Below, one piece after another: positions 53,617-64,000 of a stretch of 64,000 nt of DNA (within the stretch, counting starts at the first letter, position 1; each line of letters begins with the position of its first letter). Made by a program: the position numbers and the translations under genes. The notes below the pieces were generated by a model, which worked only from the letters and a program-made list of their open reading frames with translations, ran no database searches and had not been told where the DNA came from. The stretch covers positions 62,001-126,000 of the forward strand of contig JACYXH010000506.1 of NCBI GenBank assembly GCA_026745465.1, given 5' to 3'. This stretch comes from Lota lota (lineage: Eukaryota > Chordata > Actinopteri > Gadiformes > Lotidae).

Positions 53617-56600
53617 TTATTTGTACTTCAGAAAGACCACTGTCTGATAACTGATTCCTAGATTTACTGCAAGCACCCTGGATGTAATTTCCTGAAATAA
53701 ATATGGGACAGGGTTTAAAGTATGAGTGTCTAAAAGTCTGAAAGGGCCCAGTCATGACTTTGAGCAGAGGACAGATGACACACACACACACACACGTAGA
53801 TACTGTACATACAGAGAGGAAGTGGGACAGAAACAAAGCAGGAAGGAGGCTGCTGTGGTCATTTGGGTGATCGTCCATCCATCCTCATAGTCTCAGATCA
53901 CACTGAGCCTCAGTGCTCTATTGGAGCATCTGAGTCTCAGATCACAATGAGAGCCTCAGTGCTCTATTGGAGCATTTGAGTCTCAGATCACACAGAGTGA
54001 GCCTCAGTGCTCTATTGGAGCATCTGAGTCTCAGATCACAAAGAGAGCCTAAGTGCTCTATTCTGATTTATTACTCAGATCTGACTTTTTGGTTTGGCTG
54101 TGCAATATATATTTTTAATGTAGCCAATATCAGAATCCATTGAGAACAGGTCACAGTCCGAACCAACCCGCATGCACGGAAGTAAACATGGAGGCAACTG
54201 AAGCCAGCGTTTACGGTTTAGTTTGTAAGTTGATGTTCAGTGGTGTTGAGACAGTGTGGACATTCTCAAACAGGTGTCTGTTCGTCTGTTCATTTGTTTA
54301 CTGGTAACACCGCAGTTACCAGTAAATAAAAGGAAATTCATAGTGCCTATCTTTCCCTGTCTGAATCGGCGGAGACCACTGCTGCAGAATCTTATTAAAA
54401 CTTATCGTTTTTTCCTTTTATTTCTAAAGCGGTTCAATTTGTGAAAACAAATGCTTTTTTTGATAAGGCAAAAAGCAAAACGACTATATCACGTAGGATT
54501 GCTGCGTAAACGTCGGTTGCTTTCGGATCCATCGGCCCGAGTTCCACTCTTGTTACAGCAGATCTTCAATGTAGCCAAAACGTTATCGAAGACACACGGC
54601 TTCCATAGTATGAGAGTACAAATAAGGTGGGTTGAACAGTTTGCAAGTTATGATGAAATTGCACTTTATAACTAGCGCCATTCAAGAGAAAAATCACAGG
54701 CTCAATTGTGGCTGACTGATTGCCAGAAAATGAAAAAACATAATTAATAAACACATCCAATATTACTACCATTAAATAATATTTGTCCCTCCACTGATAA
54801 CCTCCATTGCAGCTGTGTCCCATCTTTGTATTCACCGAGTGTCTCTCTGCAGCCCAGAATTGTGACGTATATCGATCTAGAGTGAGTAAAAGTCGCATGA
54901 ATTCCGATATGACTGTTCAGACTGAGGTCACATTGCAAAACATCAGGTCGGTATCCGATTTAGGACCACATTTGTAATTGGCCCCAATCAGAATTGAAAA
55001 GATTCGATTCTATGGGATCCGTGCTGTTCACACTGTTATGAAACAATCGTTAATGAGTCACATACAGTATGAGCAAAAATATTTTTGGGCCACTTTTGCT
55101 AGCAGTGTGTGAACTAGGCAACCTTCCTGAGTGTTCCTCCGCGGGTATTTCCCAGGTAGCGTATCTTGTCTGTCATGTCTGCTAGTTGGAAATGTTTATT
55201 ATCTCCACACTGATGTTAGACTATAAGCAGAGACAACACTGAGTCTGAACCATGCACGCACATACGCGTTCGCCTACGCTGGATCCCCGTAATGACTCAA
55301 CTAAACATCTAAATCTTTTCCAGGTTAATGCCCTCTCTTTTGCTGATTATATTTGTGTTGGGCAATTCTAACACTGTAAATCGGTCTGCTGGAGAAACTG
55401 CATGAGAAACGACCTGCAATTTCTCAAAGTCTTTAGAAAATAATATATATAAAAAACATAGGAAACATAGAAATACATGTATTTGTTATGTAAGTCTTAT
55501 AATTCTACCCTTATGTTATGTATTTGAATACAGATAATCAGATAATCCAGTGATTGCAGTGTCAACGGGATACTTATAGAATCAGGTCTGCTTTAATACG
55601 TTATCCGTTCATGCAAATGTGTATTCGTCTTTTGGACAACTCAATACTGCAGTCAGTGTATGTAACAACGACAGCGAGGCAAAAACAACACTCTAAAATG
55701 AAGCCAGAGAAAGATTCCTTTGGCTTCATTTTAGAGTGTTGTTTTTAGACTTGGAGACTCCCCTCCACAGACAAAGGGTTGGGTGTTCTTAAGACATGTG
55801 ACACAGTTCCTGTTGGAAAGCACTGGGATACAATGGGGATCCTTTATATTGCATACCACTATAACTTCTAAAATAGATGACCCAAGCCTTCCATTGTTGA
55901 AGCCTATATTTATAGTTAGATTGCTGGGCCAAGGCCATTTATGCCTGGTTGACAACTCTGAGATGACCATTCAGGTAGCATGTAGGGTTTTGTGTGAGCA
56001 ACGTAAACCATATGGTTTTGGAAGTTTTAAGAAGATATGTTTAATTCATTAATTTTTATTCATGTATTTATTTAATGGTCTGGATTGTAAGTCGAACCCA
56101 CATACGAGATTGCAGATATTGACTCACCTTTTTTAGGGCGTACCCAAATGTTCTTTTAACATAGCCTCCAAAAACAATTCCACTGATGGAATTCTTAAGC
56201 CTATTTTTAAGTCGTCACATAGCTGAAAGTCCAAAGGAAAAGTTTCTGTTATACCTTTAAGTCAATTTGCAATGCTTCCTTAATTTGTTTATAGTGGCTT
56301 TTCATTAGATTTTTTCCCCTGCTAAGATGCTAAAAGGTACTGATTAATACGATGTGAAGTGTTGCATTTCTATTAATCATATAAAGGAACCAGCAGAATA
56401 AAAACTGGAAGTAGTTCAAGCCGCAATAATCAAGGACAGGTACACACTTTGGTTTTTGTGTGTTTGTGTTTTCACTTTCAATTGTGTGGACTGTTGCTAA
56501 GTAATGGAGAACTTTAATGATCTGCTTGTGAGAATGCATGTTACGCAAGAAAGACAAGCTTATTATTATCAAAGGTCATTAATTAACTGTTCCATTTGCT

Positions 56601-56709
56601 TCTAATGGCAAAATACACCACATTCCGCCCCGGCCCAAACTCCGCCCCTGTGGAAAGTCCGGGCCAGTTGAGTAGCATTGATGAGTCCTAACTTGGGATC
56701 CAGAGGGGG

Positions 56710-56760
<51 letters not shown>

Positions 56761-59700
56761 GGCAGTACTTGAGCCGGGAAATTCCTCTGTGTGCTTTGCA
56801 GCAGCGGGGTATTTCAGATCAACAAACACATACTTATTTATTCTGTTCTGTTTGACAACGATAACAGGCCCGGACTGCATCAGAAAGAATAAATACTATT
56901 CCCGGATTTTGTAAGCGACCTAATAGGGACTTACTTATCTTCCTTTAATTTATCGTGTTACAACACATCCGATACCCTCACTCACTATCATAAAGTGATA
57001 AAAACAAAAAAAATACCATGGGATAACAGATATGCATTTTCTTTTTCACAAATTGATACAGAGAAGTATTGAATGGCCTCCAGACAGATGTATTCTAGGT
57101 AGAGTTAAGGGGAAGTGGCGAGTAGTCTAACCACACAGTGTGTGTGTGTGTCGTGGCGGTGTGGGTCATAGACACCAGATAGTCTACCTGACAACCAGCC
57201 GAACGGCCTGGAAATCCCCACGCTTTTGTTCCTCTCAAGTATGCACCTATTGTGTTTGTGTTCTTTGGTGTAGAAGCCGTGCACGCCGTTCACGTGCAAA
57301 TCAAACGGCCTTCCGACTGTGGATAACAAAACCCGGTGTGTTCCCACGGCCTGTGTTCTAGGGGACGGGAACTGCCTTCTCCACGCTGCGTCTCAGTACA
57401 TGCTGGGGGTCCAAGACACCGACCTGGTGCTGAGGAAGGCCCTCCACGGGGTCCTGAAGGACACACACACGGGCAGCTTCAGGGCTCGCTTCCAGGCGGA
57501 GCTGCTGCACTCTCAGGAGTTCACGCAGACCGGGCTGCGCTACACCACCACGGTACGCCAGGAGGAAAGCCTCCACCTTCAGCAATACCTTTTAGCTTTT
57601 TATTAAAAAAATAAGCTATTTAGCTACTTAGCCTTTCATCTAGAGGTGGATTGTGCGTATGCTTTGTATTCATTGGTATATAATTCCAAATGATGTATAT
57701 TGAAATAATCAAACCTAACTGTGTGTGTGTCTGTGTGTGTGTGTTTTTATGTATTACTGGACCATTTCCTAGAAATGGGAGGAGGAGTGGGAGAAAATTG
57801 TGAAGATGGCATCCCCAGTCTCCAGTAGCAACGGCCTCCAGTTTGATTCCCTTGAAGACATCCACATCTTCATCCTCTGCAACATCCTGCGCAGGCCCAT
57901 CATCGTCATCGCAGGTACACCAGAAAAACAATTTCTGCACTGCTGGACACGCCACTGTTTTGTTTTTTTTACAGCTAATGGTATAAAGGCAAGCAATGGT
58001 GGTATCCTCCACTTTTATCCACTTATTCATTTAATTATTGTTCCAAATGACCCATCTGCGATCAGTTGGAATATGTTAAACAGTTTACCTCCTCACTCCA
58101 ACTATTGTAATTATTGATAAATACTACTATTAATATTATTACAAACTTCAGAAAAGATATTCTCTCCTATGGGCATAAAAAAGAAAAGAAAAATGCACTT
58201 GCATCGTAAGTGATGGGTGAAAAAATACCCGAAAAGAAAATGTGGACGGCTGGCACCCATGTTAACTCCACTGCTCCTGTGAACAGACCAGGTAGTGAGG
58301 AGCATGAAGTCAGGCTCCTCCTTCTCGCCACTGAATGTGGGCGGAGTCTACCTTCCACTCCACTGGCCGCCCACAGAGTGCTACAAGTACCCCATCGTCC
58401 TTGGCTATGACTCGCAGCACTTTGCACCCCTCATCACCATCAAAGACAGCGGGCCAGGTACGTGGGGTTCGCCAGACGAGGGTCCTCTTGCAGTGCTGCA
58501 AATAGGACACAACTCACAGCCCATTTAGTCCGTCGTATGTAGGTGCAAACAGGACATGAAAGGCAGAGCCAGACAACGCCACACAGTTATTATCTGCTAA
58601 CTAATTAGCTGGTTTTGAAGCAGGGATGAGCGTAACGGTCAATAATGGGATTGTCGATAATGTAAATGATTCTATGTAGGGGGAGACACCGTGCATGCTA
58701 ATCTATAGGACATGATGCACCTGGTTGGAAAGCTGGTAGGAATTCTAAAGAACGGCTCCACAGCAGTGGAGGGATGGCTGAATGTGGCTTGAACCTGGGT
58801 CATGTCTAAGAAGGGATCTATGTAATATACTGAATATCAAGTGTGATTGTTTGAGTGATTATTTGAGAACATTGGACATGATCGCGAACAGAGTCCGTAA
58901 CACAGTAATCACCGGTTTTCAAGCATGCCTTACGTTTTTTCGTAAATGTTTTACCCAGAAGTCCGAGCGGTTCCACTGATCAACCCGGGGCGAGTGGGCT
59001 TCGAGGAGCTGAAGGTTCACTTTCTGATGGAGAAGGACCCGCAGCAGAAGGACCGGCTGCTGAAGGACTACCTGATGCTCATAGAGATCCCTGTCATCGG
59101 CCTGGGCTACGATGCAACGCGCATCATCAACGCTGCACGGTAAAAACATCACCCTGAAGATGCCGTCAATATACAACAATTCCAAACGTAATACGTGTGA
59201 TATACTAGTGACCTACGTGTGATATACTAGTGACCTACGTGTGATATACTAGTGACCTACGTGTGATATACTAGTGACCTACGTGTGATATATTAGTGAC
59301 TTTTTTAACAACACCTACATGTGATATATTAGTGACCTACATGTGATATATTAGTGATACAAATGTGATATATTAGTGATACAAATGTGATATATTAGTG
59401 GCATAGGTGTGATAAATAAGTGACCTACGTGTGATATATATTAGTGATACAAATGTGATATATTAGTGACGTGTGTGATATATATTAGTGATACAAATGT
59501 GATATATAGTGATGTGTGATATATTAGTGACCTACGTGTGATATATATTAGTGATACAATTGTGATATATTAGTGACATACGTGTGATATATAAGTGACC
59601 TACGTGTGATATACTAGTGATACATGTGTGATATATAAGTGACCTACGTGTGATATATAAGTGACCTACGTGTGCTATATTAGTGATACATGTGTGATAT

Positions 59701-61740
59701 ATAAGTGACCTACGTGTGATATATAAGTGACCTACGTGTGATATACTAGTGATACATGTGTGATATATAAGTGACCTACGTGTGATATATAAGTGACCTA
59801 CGTGTGATATATTAGTGATACATGTGTCTGTATTTGCACGGGTCCAGGCTGAACGAGGGCAACCTGCCGGAGGACATGAACCTGATGGAAGACTACCTGC
59901 AGCTGGTCAACCACGAGTACCAGCGCTGGCAGGAGGACAAGGAGCAGGCCTGGGCCGCACAGCCCCAGCGCCCGCCCCCCCTTCTCCGTCTCCCAGCTGT
60001 CGCTCATCGAGATCCGCTGCGCCACGCCGCGCTGCACCTTCTACGTCTCGGTGGACACGCAGCCCCACTGCCACGAGTGCTTCGAGAAGAGGCAGGCCAC
60101 GGACCCCCCGGACAGAGGGGGGGGCGCTGCAGGTCAAAGGGGGCGCCGGCATGCAGACGGCGGTGGCCGTGCTGGGCGTCTCGGGCATGTCCGACGTGGT
60201 GAGCTGCCGGGGCGCTAGGAGCGGCAGCCCACCGTCGTCGTCGTCGTCTTCTTCCTCCGCCGCCGCCACCGGCAGAGGGCCGGTCGTGACCAGCCCGCGC
60301 TCGGCGCCGCCCACCGCCCCGAGCCTCAGCCTGTACAGCGAGAGGCACGCCATGAAGTGCAAGACGCCGGGCTGCCTCTTCACCCTCAGCGTGGAGCACG
60401 ACGGCCTCTGCGAACGCTGCTTCAACTCCAGGCAGGCCCCCGGAGGGCCCGCGGGGACCCGGGGGCAGCGGGGCGCCGCGGGGCCGCCTCGGGCCCCAAC
60501 GGCGGACCCGTGGCCCCCCACGCCGGCCAGGGCGCCGGGTGGAGCCACTGGCCGGGTCGTGAGACGGAGGCGGAGCGCTGCGGCATGTGCAGGCAGGAGG
60601 CCTTAAGGACATTCAACGGCCTGTGTCCGCCCTGCATGCAGAGGCAGCAGGCGCCGGAGAGGGGGGAGCCGAGCCAGCACAACGACCCGAGGACTGAGGC
60701 CTCGGCGGGCGGCTGCGGCGGGTGCGGCGGCCTGGAGCCAGGCCAGAGAGCCCGAGCGAGGGCCGTGCCTCACGCTGACCCCTGGCCACCCGGCGGCCTG
60801 GCAGACTCCGCTGGCGAGGCCCTGCAAGAGACACGGCTGCCAGTTCTTTGGGACTCCGGAGAAGTTGGGATTCTGTACTATCTGCTATGTAGACTATCAG
60901 ACCAACCACCGTAAGTCCTACCAATGCACACAAATGTACGTTATTTGTATTGTACCTCTGTGTGGTTCATGTGTGCAATGTGCATACACAACTGTTTTTG
61001 TCTTGCGATAGTCATTCAGCTAACTGCAGTCAGTCCTCCCCTTTTGCTCACGATTACGTTCCTCGTGTTTTTTCAGACATGACCCCTTCAGCGGCCCCGG
61101 CGCAGAGCCGGCACGGCTCCGAGGCGGGCTTCCAGAACGCCTCGCGCTGCCTGGGCCCCTGCTGCGGCGCGGTGGGCAAGGCCATGCTGGAGGACTACTG
61201 CAATAAGTGCTACGTCAAGGAGCAAAGCGCGCGGCTCAACCAGGCGGCCAGCCGCACGCCGCACTCCCCTCCCCCCGTCACGGTGGGTCCCGGTTCACCC
61301 GTCCCCACCGTTTGTGTTTGACCGCCCACGGTGGTCACACCCAAAGCACCCACTCCTTGGGTAGCCCGTAACGATGTGTCTCTCTCTGCTCCCCTTCTTT
61401 TTAACATTTCAGCGAGAGCGAGTAGCCAAGCCCAGATCCTCCCAGCAGTGCCAGACTGAGACCCGAGACCAGCCAGACCCAGACCCAGACCCAGACCCAG
61501 ACCCAGACCCAGACCCAGTGCAGGCGGAGCGGCTGCAGCAACGAGTCCCCGGGCTGCACAGACTTGTGCCCAGAGTGCCACACGCGCGGCCAGGGCAGGG
61601 AGGGCGGGCGGCGGGCGCAGGCGCCCAAGGAGAAGTCCAAGCAGCGGTGCCGGACACAGGGCTGCGACCACTACGCTAACCAAGAGAAACAGGGCTACTG
61701 CAACGAGTGCGACCACTTCATACAGGTCTACCGGCGCTGA
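51654..61740 (+). CDS. tnfaip3: TNFAIP3 (A20) ubiquitin-editing enzyme
   Basis: A20 dampens NF-kB by editing ubiquitin on RIPK1/TRAF6-type targets. Exons: 51654-52057 (ATG 51751), 57362-57552, 57773-57914, 58287-58457, 58959-59139, 59848-60910, 61077-61282, 61413-61740 (TGA); phases agree. The first exon reads [20 protein letters not shown]. The OTU catalytic site is [20 protein letters not shown] (Cys at about 107), with the His in YDSQHFAPL. All seven A20 zinc fingers are visible: 60010-60090, 60351-60435, 60578-60650, 60823-60897, 61138-61240, 61519-61593 and 61642-61740. Across exon 6 of the coding series and the last exon the fingers lie in different frames: at least five one-base shifts, near C7 59975-59981, G8 60117-60124, within 60436-60577, within 60651-60822 (G6 at 60661), and within 61440-61518. 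Domain conservation across all breaks favours homopolymer sequence errors over decay. Confidence 0.95.
52058..53565. other. tnfaip3 intron, unique part
   Basis: AT-rich intron with no exon or array recognised. Confidence 0.5.
53566..53612. repeat. (CA)n microsatellite
   Basis: A pure CA tract of about 46 bp within the large tnfaip3 intron. Confidence 0.97.
53888..54062. repeat. About 45-bp tandem repeat, four copies
   Basis: AGTCTCAGATCACACTGAGC and CTCAGTGCTCTATTGGAGCA form a unit repeated four times with small indels. Confidence 0.92.
54063..55680. other. tnfaip3 intron, nothing recognised
   Basis: AT-rich with short open frames lacking any domain. Confidence 0.45.
55681..55746. repeat. 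26-bp perfect inverted repeat, 14-nt loop
   Basis: The left arm 55681-55706 (AAAAACAACACTCTAAAATG...) and right arm 55721-55746 are exact reverse complements. It could be a foldback element end-joined to itself or a precursor-like hairpin. Confidence 0.9.
55747..56700. other. tnfaip3 intron, nothing recognised
   Basis: No supported exon or array. Confidence 0.45.
56711..56757. repeat. (CA)n microsatellite
   Basis: About 46 bp of pure CA repeat. Confidence 0.97.
59190..59822. repeat. 21-bp minisatellite (GTGATATACTAGTGACCTAC)
   Basis: About 30 imperfect units of ACGTGTGATATACTAGTGACCT and shorter GTGATATATTAGTGATACAA variants fill most of the intron before the zinc-finger exon of tnfaip3. 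Confidence 0.94.
61475..61518. repeat. (GACCCA)n hexanucleotide inside tnfaip3 last exon
   Basis: Seven GACCCA units encode alternating Pro-Asp between zinc fingers 5 and 6. The frame change to finger 6 maps at or next to this array. Confidence 0.9.
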
Positions 61741-62974
61741 CCACGCGGCGGTGTTGGGGGGGGGCGCTCACGCAGCAAGCCGTGACCGCTACGCGCGACA
61801 TCCGCCGCGCCGCAAACCGATCTGGGGGCCCGCGATGGCCCCGGGCTGGACACCCCATGCCAGTCAATGCATCTCTGATACTAACTAACTAGCTAGTCGC
61901 TAACTAGTAACCTAATGGCCTGAAATCAACCCCTTCATGTAGAATGTGGAGTGAGTGTGTACTCAGTGGGGGGAGTGTGTTTGTGTGATTGTGTGCGCGC
62001 GTGAGTGTGCGTCCGTACGTGCGCAGTAGACATGGCCTCCGGAATACCTCTTTGTGCAATTATGACGACTGACGACTCGTACAGATACATGTGGAGAGGT
62101 TTGGCTCCATGAGGTTTGGCTCCGTCTTTATAGTAGCCGGTCTCGACAGAGAGGACACAGTAGTAGTTCACAATAGAACATAGGATAAAAGTGTCACGCT
62201 TTCTATTCCTCTTCCCCTCCTCTTCCTTCCTTCCTTCTCTTCCTCTTTTTTTCTGCCCACTCAGTATAACATTTGTTGCCTTGGTAGTTATGTTTGACCA
62301 CGCAGCACCTAGATACACAAACATATACATTATACAAACACATACAGACAGACAAGACAAGAGAGACAGACCGACATGCATACAAAAACCGTGGAGCTCC
62401 TGCCCCATTAAACACGGGCGTCACTTAAATGCACACATACATACTCCCACAGACATGCACACATGCATACATTCGCACACGTTTCTGGTTTTATGATCAG
62501 AAACTAGAGGCTTTAAAAAATTTACAGGTATTTTTTTTCCTGAGGTGTATAATTTATAATTTTATAGCTTTGAGACATCAGGTAGTAAAGGTTCAAAGTA
62601 AGTTAGTTAGACTTAATAGAGAATAGAGAAGATTGAGATGGGAACTGCTTTCTTTTAGCCAGTCAGAACTTTCAAATAAGTTCAACCGAATTGTACTTTA
62701 CAACAAAATTGGACGTATAAACATTTATTTTGCTTTTATTGCTTCGGAGGCTGTTCAAACCGGTTAGGTTCAAACCGGCTAGGTTCAAACTGTTCCAAAT
62801 AAAACGAGTCAACGTTTGAGATGAGATCTTTGAAAACTGGCTCCTGCTTCCTACTTCTTTGCCTCCTATCTTTTTTTGGTAGGGAAATAAATTCAAATCT
62901 CGTATTGTACCTCATATTTCAGCTTCTTCTACTGTGCTTTTCTTCTGGGACAGCGGTTTCACCAGCTGTATTTT
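61741..62974. other. tnfaip3 3' UTR and flank
   Basis: Probable 3' UTR followed by AT-rich sequence with short CA and TTCC tracts and a GGTTCAAACCGG doublet near 62755-62785. No gene seen. Confidence 0.45.
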
Positions 62975-64000
62975 ATTATTACTCTCCACAGTGGATTCAC
63001 ACTGTATTATATTATTATTATTACTCTCCACAGTGGATTCACACTGTATTATGTTATTATTATTACTCTCCACAGTGGATTCACACTGTATTATGTTATT
63101 ATTATTACTCTCCACAGTGGATTCACACTGTATTATGTTATTATTATTACTCTCCACAGTGGATTCACACTGTATTATGTTATTATTATTACTCTCCACA
63201 GTGGATTCACACTGTATTATATTATTATTATTACTCTCCACAGTGGATTCACACTGTATTATATTATTATTACTCTCCACAGTGGATTCACACTGTATTA
63301 TATTATTATTATTACTCTCCACAGTGGATTCACACTGTATTATATTATTATTATTACTCTCCACAGTGGATTCACACTGTATTATATTATTATTATTACT
63401 CTCCACAGTGGATTCACACTGTATTATATATTATTATTATTACTCTCCACAGTGGATTCACACTGTATTATATTATTATTATTACTCTCCACAGTGGATT
63501 CACACTGTATTATATTATTATTATTACTCTCCACAGTGGATTCACACTGTATTATATTATTATTATTACTCTCCACAGTGGATTCACACTGTATTATTAT
63601 TATTATTACTCTCCACAGTGGATTCACACTGTATTGTATTATTATTATTACTCTCCACAGTGGATTCACACTGTATTATATTATTATTATTACTCTCCAC
63701 AGTGGATTCACACTGTATTATATTATTATTATTACTCTCCACAGTGGATTCACACTGTATTATATTATTATTATTACTCTCCACAGTGGATTCACACTGT
63801 ATTATTATTATTATTACTCTCCACAGTGGATTCACACTGTATTATTTATTATTATTACTCTCCACAGTGGATTCACACTGTATTATATTATTATTATTAC
63901 TCTCCACAGTGGATTCACACTGTATATATTATTATTATTACTCTCCACAGTGGATTCACACTGTATTATATTATTATTATTACTCTCCACAGTGGATTCA
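62975..64000. repeat. 42-bp minisatellite, about 24 copies, runs off window
   Basis: Unit ATTATTATTATTACTCTCCA then CAGTGGATTCACACTGTATT AT. Differences are confined almost wholly to the ATT count. The array continues past the window end. Confidence 0.96.

Noticed and set aside
62912..63835. Repetitive ESTVESNNNNIIQC protein frames on -
   Set aside because: By-product of the 42-bp minisatellite, whose unit is a multiple of three.
62975..64000. Considered a CRISPR-like array because of regular short repeats
   Set aside because: Units are contiguous with no unique spacers, and the sequence is vertebrate nuclear DNA.

Overview
This window is vertebrate nuclear DNA. Its intron-containing genes have teleost-type content: a B7-like HHLA2 homologue, a cx43.4-type connexin and A20. 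Very dense CA/GT microsatellites and minisatellites fill introns and spacers. That density resembles gadiform (cod-like) genomes, but the species assignment is inference. No prokaryotic features are present.

Layout from left to right. 0.5-2.8 kb: a small tRNA cluster (Leu-TAG, Gln-TTG, a Pro-CGG-like copy) with decayed duplicates. 3.3-10.1 kb: haspin kinase exons on +, ending after the N-lobe, followed by a partial re-duplication. 10.5-12.3 kb: an HHLA2-like immunoglobulin gene on -. 13.3-18.8 kb: probable LTR fragments, a 1.5-kb CCTCCTACACCACC-type array, and the 5' exons of an unidentified gene. 20.7-26.5 kb: the 3' half of a plakophilin-4/delta-catenin gene on +, then one orphan exon resembling an insulin-receptor-type kinase tail. 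28.1-33.4 kb: a young, structurally complete Ty3/gypsy LTR retrotransposon on -, with gag, pro and pol in three frames. 35.1-37.5 kb: a gamma-class connexin (cx43.4/gjc4-like) on +. 38.7-38.9 kb: a relic of the inhibin alpha mature domain on -. 40-46 kb: an rnf212-like meiotic RING gene on -. 46.6-47.4 kb: a decayed TMED (p24, probably tmed11) relic on -. 47.7-48.4 kb: an unrecognised 213-codon open frame on -. 48.7-49.2 kb: a solo LTR with a GTAC target-site duplication. 50.1-61.7 kb: the whole tnfaip3 (A20) gene on +, with two tandem kappa-B motifs upstream of a non-coding first exon. 63-64 kb: a 42-bp minisatellite running off the window.

The genes do not form an operon or one pathway. The genes with recognisable roles act in mitosis (haspin), T-cell co-regulation (hhla2), cell junctions (pkp4, connexin), meiosis (rnf212) and NF-kB feedback (tnfaip3). 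Several coding exons (tnfaip3 exon 7, the connexin tail, the tmed relic, the inhibin relic) carry one-base frame changes. In tnfaip3 and the connexin these lie in or near G/C homopolymer runs, so sequencing or assembly error must be separated from true decay. The most unusual structure is the gypsy element: its gag/pro and pro/pol boundaries each carry an in-phase -1 slippery heptamer, an arrangement reminiscent of betaretroviruses.
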